This document shows positions 59,645 to 64,000 of a stretch of DNA of 64,000 nt, piece by piece. The notes under the pieces are model-generated. The model ran no database searches. It saw only the letters and a program-made list of their open reading frames with translations, and was not told the origin of the DNA. The DNA comes from an uncultured bacterium. GTDB lineage: Bacteria > Cyanobacteriota > Vampirovibrionia > Gastranaerophilales > Gastranaerophilaceae. The stretch is taken from contig CAMOPX010000003.1 of assembly GCA_946622415.1 (NCBI GenBank), positions 1 through 64,000 of the forward strand. Direction: 5' to 3'. Every line of letters begins with the position of its first letter. Positions within the stretch are counted from its first letter, which is position 1. A program made the translations under genes and the position numbers.

Positions 59645-59983
59645 CTAAACTGCTTCAACATTTTGTTGAGCATCCCTTTTAGAACCTTCAAAATTAAATT
59701 TAGTCGCGCTTACAAGATAGCTTTCATTCATTTCGCCGTCTTGACCTTGCCATTGATTTACTCTTATTCTGCCTTCAACCGAAATTAAAGCACCTTTTTT
59801 AATCCATTCTGCAGCGGTTTCAGCTTGTTTATCCCACATCTCTATGTTAAACCAATCGGTTACGTCTTCTTTTCCTTGTCTTCTGTTTACTGCCATAGAA
59901 AAAGTTGTTCTGCTCTTTCCGCTTTCGTAATATTTTATCTCAGGGTCTCTTCCTACTCTGCCAATGATTACTACACTGTTCAT
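59645..59983 (-). CDS. ssb: Short single-stranded DNA-binding protein
   Basis: A 112-aa OB-fold protein. M-N-S-V-V-I-I-G-R-V-G-R-D-P-E-I-K-Y starts it and W-I-K-K-G-A-L-I-S-V-E-G-R-I-R-V-N-Q-W ends the core. The linker and acidic tip (D-D-I-P-F type) that recruits repair proteins in E. coli SSB are absent; it ends E-A-V. It is co-directional with the dtnK-pdxA2 pair, two bases before dtnK. AAAGG lies before ATG. It may be the main or an accessory SSB. Confidence 0.88.
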   Translation of the reverse strand: MNSVVIIGRVGRDPEIKYYESGKSRTTFSMAVNRRQGKEDVTDWFNIEMWDKQAETAAEWIKKGALISVEGRIRVNQWQGQDGEMNESYLVSATKFNFEGSKRDAQQNVEAV

Positions 59984-60048
59984 TTTGTACCTTTCTTGTC
60001 GATTTTGATATTTGTTATTATATTATGGATATAATTCAAAAGTCAAAA

Positions 60049-61257
60049 TCATTGTAATATATCTAAAAATTCGGGGAATATTTCAAGACTTCTTTTTAAT
60101 ATTCCGTTCATATACGCAATGGCGATCCCATAGTTTACTATCGGAATCGATGCGTTTTTTGCCGCATAGATTCTATTCTGCATTTCTCTTTCATTTAGCA
60201 TGCATCCGCCGCAATGAATTATAAGTGAATAATTTTCGGGATTTTCCGTAAAATCCATGCCTGACGAAAATTCAAATTTCAATTCTTTTTTTGTAAATTC
60301 TTTAAGCCACTTTGGAAATTTTATGGTTCCTATGTCGTTACATTGTCTGTGGTGTGTACAGCCTTCACTGATTAGAATAGTGTCATTATCTTTTAATTGG
60401 GATATTTTTTTTGCACCTTTAACCAATTCTTCTAAATTTCCCTTGTAATTTGCAAAAAGAATAGAAAAAGAGGTTAGCAAAATATCATTTGGAACAATGT
60501 TTTTTATTTTTTCAAAAACCTGTGAATCCGTAATAACAAGTTTTGGTTTTTTGTTTAATGATTCAATTGTTGATTTTAATTCCGTATCCTGAACGCAAAT
60601 AGCAACTGCATTAGCGTCTAATATTTCTCTTACGGTTAATTGCTGAGGTAAAATAAGACGTCCTTTTGGTGCTGCTTCGTCTATCGGGATACATAAAATT
60701 ACAATATCTTTTTCTTTTAATTTATCTTTTACTATAAATTTTTCTTTTTCCTGTGCTTTAACCAGTTTTGCTATTTTTTCTTTTAATTCATTTATGTTTT
60801 TATTTTCTTTTGAACTTACAATAATTTCATTTTCTTTTAATATGGGTACATAATCCGTGAGATCTGATTTGTTATATACAACAATATAGGGTATGTTTCT
60901 TTTCTCAAAATTTTTAATTAATTTTTCATCTTCTTGTGTTTTACCTTTTAAAATATCAACAACCAAAATAGCAATATCGGTTAAGTATAATATGTTATTT
61001 GTTTTTTCTATTCTTAATTTTCCAAGCTCGCTATAATCATCCAAACCTGCGGTATCAATAATTACAACAGGGCCCAACGGTAATATTTCCATGGTTTTTC
61101 TGACCGGATCGGTCGTTGTTCCTTTTATTTCCGATACAACAGAAACTTTTTGATTTGTAATAGCATTAACAAGAGAGGATTTTCCCGCATTAATACAGCC
61201 GAAAAATGAAATATGACATCTGTCTGCTGCAGGTAAACCAGATAAGCTTGAACTCAT
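60049..61257 (-). CDS. hydF: [FeFe]-hydrogenase maturation GTPase HydF
   Basis: A 402-aa protein. The GTPase domain has P-loop G-C-I-N-A-G-K-S-S-L (about 20-29), K-G-T-T-T-D-P-V (switch I) and D-T-A-G-L-D-D (about 72-78). The C-terminal cluster-binding domain has C-T-H-H-R-Q-C and H-C-G-G-C-M-L-N. It is the scaffold that receives the 2Fe subcluster and delivers it to hydrogenase. It follows hydG with a 21-base gap. GGAG lies before ATG. Confidence 0.95.
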   Translation of the reverse strand: MSSSLSGLPAADRCHISFFGCINAGKSSLVNAITNQKVSVVSEIKGTTTDPVRKTMEILPLGPVVIIDTAGLDDYSELGKLRIEKTNNILYLTDIAILVVDILKGKTQEDEKLIKNFEKRNIPYIVVYNKSDLTDYVPILKENEIIVSSKENKNINELKEKIAKLVKAQEKEKFIVKDKLKEKDIVILCIPIDEAAPKGRLILPQQLTVREILDANAVAICVQDTELKSTIESLNKKPKLVITDSQVFEKIKNIVPNDILLTSFSILFANYKGNLEELVKGAKKISQLKDNDTILISEGCTHHRQCNDIGTIKFPKWLKEFTKKELKFEFSSGMDFTENPENYSLIIHCGGCMLNEREMQNRIYAAKNASIPIVNYGIAIAYMNGILKRSLEIFPEFLDILQ

Positions 61258-61278
61258 TAAAATTCTCCTTTTTGAGAT

Positions 61279-62721
61279 TTAAAATTTGAAATTTCTTTCA
61301 CCGTTTTCAATTCTTTTTAGATACTTTTCAACGGCTTCTTTGACTTTTTGATTGTCTATTGCTTTTATTTCTTCTTTTATTAATTTTTCTCCCGAAGCTT
61401 TGGTATTTTGAGTTGCATAGTCAACCAAAAACTCTTTTAGGGTCATTATGGCATTGGGTTGACAGCAGTTTTGAATTTGTCCTGTTTTGCACAAATCCAT
61501 AAATCTGTCCCCCGTTCTTCCTGATGAATAGCAGGCTGTGCAAAATGAAGGCAAATACCCTAAATCCATTAACCAATTAACAACTTCATCCAATGTTCTT
61601 TTATCAGAAACATCGAATTGTTCGGTATCGGAAGGTCTGATGCTTTCAGTATATCCGCCCACACTTGTTCTTGAAGCGCCTGAAATTTGCGAAACACCTA
61701 ATTCAAGAAGTTCTTTTCTGATTTTTTCGGATTCTCTTGTTGAAATTATTATTCCTGTATACGGAACGGAGATTCTAATCAGAGCGGTAATTTTTTTAAA
61801 TATTTCATCATCTATGCCGTTATCAAATGCAGAAGGGTCAATATCATCCGCTTTTTTGATTCTGGGGACTGAGATTGTATGAGGGCCAACACCGAATTTG
61901 CTTTCTAAATGTTCTGCATGCATTAACAATCCCGCAAATTCATATTTGTATCTTTCGAGTCCGAACAATACTCCCAAACCAACATCATCTATTCCTGCCG
62001 TCATTGCTCTATCCATGGCTTCCGTGTGATAAGCATAATTGTGCTTTGGACCTGTGGGGTGAAGTTTTTCATATGATTCTTTATGATAAGTTTCTTGGAA
62101 TAAAATGTATGTTCCGATTCCCGCTTCTTTTAATTTTTTATAGTTTTCTATTGTTGTTGCGGCAATATTAACGTTGACACGTCTGATTGCACCGTTTTTG
62201 TGCTTGATTGAATATATTGTTTTTATTGAATCAAGCACGTATTCAATAGGATTATTAACGGGATCTTCCCCTGTTTCAAGTGCTAATCTTTTGTGTCCCA
62301 TATCCTGAAGAGCAATTACTTCTTGTTTGATTTCTTCTTGTGTTAATTTTTTTCTCGGTATGGTTTTATTTTTTGCATGGTAAGGACAATAAACACAGCC
62401 GTTTACGCAGTAGTTTGATAAATATAACGGTGCAAAAATAACGATTCTGTTACCATAGAAGGCATGTTTAATTTCTGATGCCAAATTATAAATTTTATTT
62501 AAAACCTCTTTATCTTCACAAGCCAACAAAACACTTGCTTCTCTATGTGATAAACCTTTGCAATACGTTTTATCGCCTTTGGATACAGGTTTTGCTTTTT
62601 TTAAGATAGAATCTATGAGTTCAAAATTGTTTTTATTTTCTTCGGCATATTGAAGCGTTGCCGTGATTTCTTCATCTGAAATAAATTCCGTTGCGTTGGC
62701 AGAGTTTTTGTCGTATGTCAT
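61279..62721 (-). CDS. hydG: [FeFe]-hydrogenase maturation radical SAM enzyme HydG
   Basis: A 480-aa radical SAM protein. C105-V-N-G-C109-V-Y-C112 binds the SAM-cleaving cluster. The C-terminal C-T-A-C-Y-S-S-G-R-T-G-D-R with a later Cys binds the second cluster, the HydG hallmark. It cleaves tyrosine to p-cresol, CO and CN- ligands of the H-cluster. AGGGGGT lies before ATG. It is the first gene of a pair with hydF; hydE and the hydrogenase itself are not in the window. Confidence 0.95.
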   Translation of the reverse strand: MTYDKNSANATEFISDEEITATLQYAEENKNNFELIDSILKKAKPVSKGDKTYCKGLSHREASVLLACEDKEVLNKIYNLASEIKHAFYGNRIVIFAPLYLSNYCVNGCVYCPYHAKNKTIPRKKLTQEEIKQEVIALQDMGHKRLALETGEDPVNNPIEYVLDSIKTIYSIKHKNGAIRRVNVNIAATTIENYKKLKEAGIGTYILFQETYHKESYEKLHPTGPKHNYAYHTEAMDRAMTAGIDDVGLGVLFGLERYKYEFAGLLMHAEHLESKFGVGPHTISVPRIKKADDIDPSAFDNGIDDEIFKKITALIRISVPYTGIIISTRESEKIRKELLELGVSQISGASRTSVGGYTESIRPSDTEQFDVSDKRTLDEVVNWLMDLGYLPSFCTACYSSGRTGDRFMDLCKTGQIQNCCQPNAIMTLKEFLVDYATQNTKASGEKLIKEEIKAIDNQKVKEAVEKYLKRIENGERNFKF

Positions 62722-62853
62722 AATCTAACCCCCTCATTCCTTTAAATATTTTACTCTGTAAGAAAGTTAAGTCAAATTTCAAAATGTTTATATTTACGTT
62801 GCATTTTTTAAGAATTATTTATATTATTAATATTGTATTTTAGAGGTATATAA

Positions 62854-63690
62854 ATGAAATTTAAAAAAGGTTTTTCACTTGCCGAAATATTGATTGCAGT
62901 GATTTTTTTAGGTGTGGTCGCAACTTTAACAATCCCCAATACAATGGCAAGTATGGACAGAAGACATAAAGTTACTGCATATAAGATAGCGTATAATACG
63001 GTTAGTCAAGTTGTTGCAACTTTGATGTCGGAAAATAAAGCATTATGTCAATCAGGAGCTACTACTGAATGTATTCATTCTATTCTTCGTGAATTAAATA
63101 AAACTGTGGGACCTCAGGGGTATATATGCGAAGGCAGTTCGAATAAAAGACTTTATGCTGACAACAAAATATTTGGTTTAAATGATATTAAGTATAAAGC
63201 AACTTGGACTTCTAATTCTATAAGCTCAATGCGTAATGAAAGTTCAACAGATAGTTATGGTTCTTCTACTGTTTTAGGTCCTGACAGTATTACAGGAGAT
63301 AAAGCTTGCACTAAGACATCAGGTTCAAGTCCATGGATTTTAGCCAAGACAAACATTTCATACGTTGTTGACGCGTGTCCGTCATGCGGTCAAACTTGTA
63401 AATCAGTGCTTGAAATTAATGCTTCAAGCAGTGAAGATGAAGCATACAAAAATGCATGTGGTACCGTATATATTGATTACAACGGATTGGATAAAGGCCC
63501 GAACCGATATGCAAGAGATAATAATACAAATGCCAGATACGGAAAAGGTGCAATAACAGATGAAACATTTGGTGACATTTTAGATTCGACAGACAGATTT
63601 GTTATATATATAGGCAGTGACGGAGTAACTGCAGGCCCTCCGGGAGATACTATATCAGGCAGATTGTTTCACGCAAGTAAAACAAATTAA
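62854..63690 (+). CDS. Type IV prepilin / pseudopilin
   Basis: A 278-aa protein. Leader M-K-F-K-K-G6 precedes F7-S-L-A-E11-I-L-I-A-V with the canonical Glu at +5, then a roughly 22-residue hydrophobic helix (residues 7-29). The extracellular part has six or more cysteines (A-L-C-Q, T-E-C, Y-I-C-E, D-A-C-P-S-C-G-Q-T-C) and a Ser/Thr/Gly-rich C-terminal third. It would be cleaved and N-methylated by PilD and packed into a pilus or type II pseudopilus. GAGG lies before ATG. There are no assembly genes nearby. Confidence 0.8.
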   Translation: MKFKKGFSLAEILIAVIFLGVVATLTIPNTMASMDRRHKVTAYKIAYNTVSQVVATLMSENKALCQSGATTECIHSILRELNKTVGPQGYICEGSSNKRLYADNKIFGLNDIKYKATWTSNSISSMRNESSTDSYGSSTVLGPDSITGDKACTKTSGSSPWILAKTNISYVVDACPSCGQTCKSVLEINASSSEDEAYKNACGTVYIDYNGLDKGPNRYARDNNTNARYGKGAITDETFGDILDSTDRFVIYIGSDGVTAGPPGDTISGRLFHASKTN

Positions 63691-63793
63691 AAATAAAAAG
63701 CTATAATCTGTAACAAAATAAAGACTGTAGTATTTTATTTTAATGTTTTTTTAATATGTAGTTTTTTTATTATGTTTTTTGCAATTTGATTAA

Positions 63794-64000
<207 letters not shown>

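Overview
This is an AT-rich bacterial chromosome segment. It most resembles a non-photosynthetic, fermentative relative of Cyanobacteria (Gastranaerophilales / Melainabacteria type). I infer this from the gene mix and not from a marker gene: [FeFe]-hydrogenase maturases hydF and hydG, the start of a pyruvate:ferredoxin oxidoreductase, a superoxide reductase, flagellar export genes, prepilin-like proteins, and many short lineage-type proteins with an N-terminal F-K/Q-G motif. No rRNA is present, so the taxonomic call is moderate.

Layout. (1) 1-9.5 kb is accessory DNA. Two paralogous restriction-type nucleases lie at the left edge, facing a Bsp6I-like endonuclease plus MazG pair across a palindromic site. 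Next comes the leftward early region of a Mu-like transposable phage: an XRE/ImmA repressor, a Ner-like regulator, MuA and MuB homologues, a membrane microprotein, GemA, Mor and small unknowns. No head or tail genes are visible, so either the prophage continues to the left or it is a remnant. (2) 9.5-9.8 kb is non-coding and rich in short repeats. It abuts tRNA-Ala and may hold one end of the element. (3) 10-29 kb is mostly core genome: a glycosyltransferase, a DUF4127 protein, leuA, thioredoxins, nth, a superoxide reductase with a degenerate ferritin, queA, a sugar-lipid pair, two tRNA-Ser genes followed by a compact structured RNA candidate, and two overlapping methionine-synthesis genes. 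(4) 29-34 kb and 46-49.6 kb carry two giant (1171 and 1130 aa) prepilin-like, Cys- and Gly-rich surface proteins. Small proteins sharing a C-terminal motif flank the first. (5) 34-44.5 kb is a flagellar export and basal-body block (fliI on the other strand; fliE, fliF, an unrecognised protein at the fliG position, fliH, flhA) with two peptidoglycan hydrolases. (6) 44.5-64 kb holds membrane proteins, a phosphopantetheinyl transferase, HU, a DUF2339 protein, tRNA-Leu followed by tandem repeats that re-use its 3' end, gatB, two related proteins with a shared N-terminal motif and helical repeats, ssb with a D-threonate-type kinase/dehydrogenase pair, hydF-hydG, a classical prepilin, and the 5' end of nifJ.

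How the genes fit together. hydG and hydF (hydrogenase cofactor assembly) and nifJ point to fermentation with H2 production. Superoxide reductase and ferritins fit an anaerobe handling oxygen stress. The flagellar block and the prepilin-like giants are cell-surface machinery. The most unusual items are the giant pilin-like proteins, the structured RNA behind tRNA-Ser, the tRNA-Leu-derived tandem repeats, the shared terminal motifs of otherwise unrelated small proteins, and a recurrent promoter geometry (TAnnnT, six bases, ATG) that implies leaderless transcripts.
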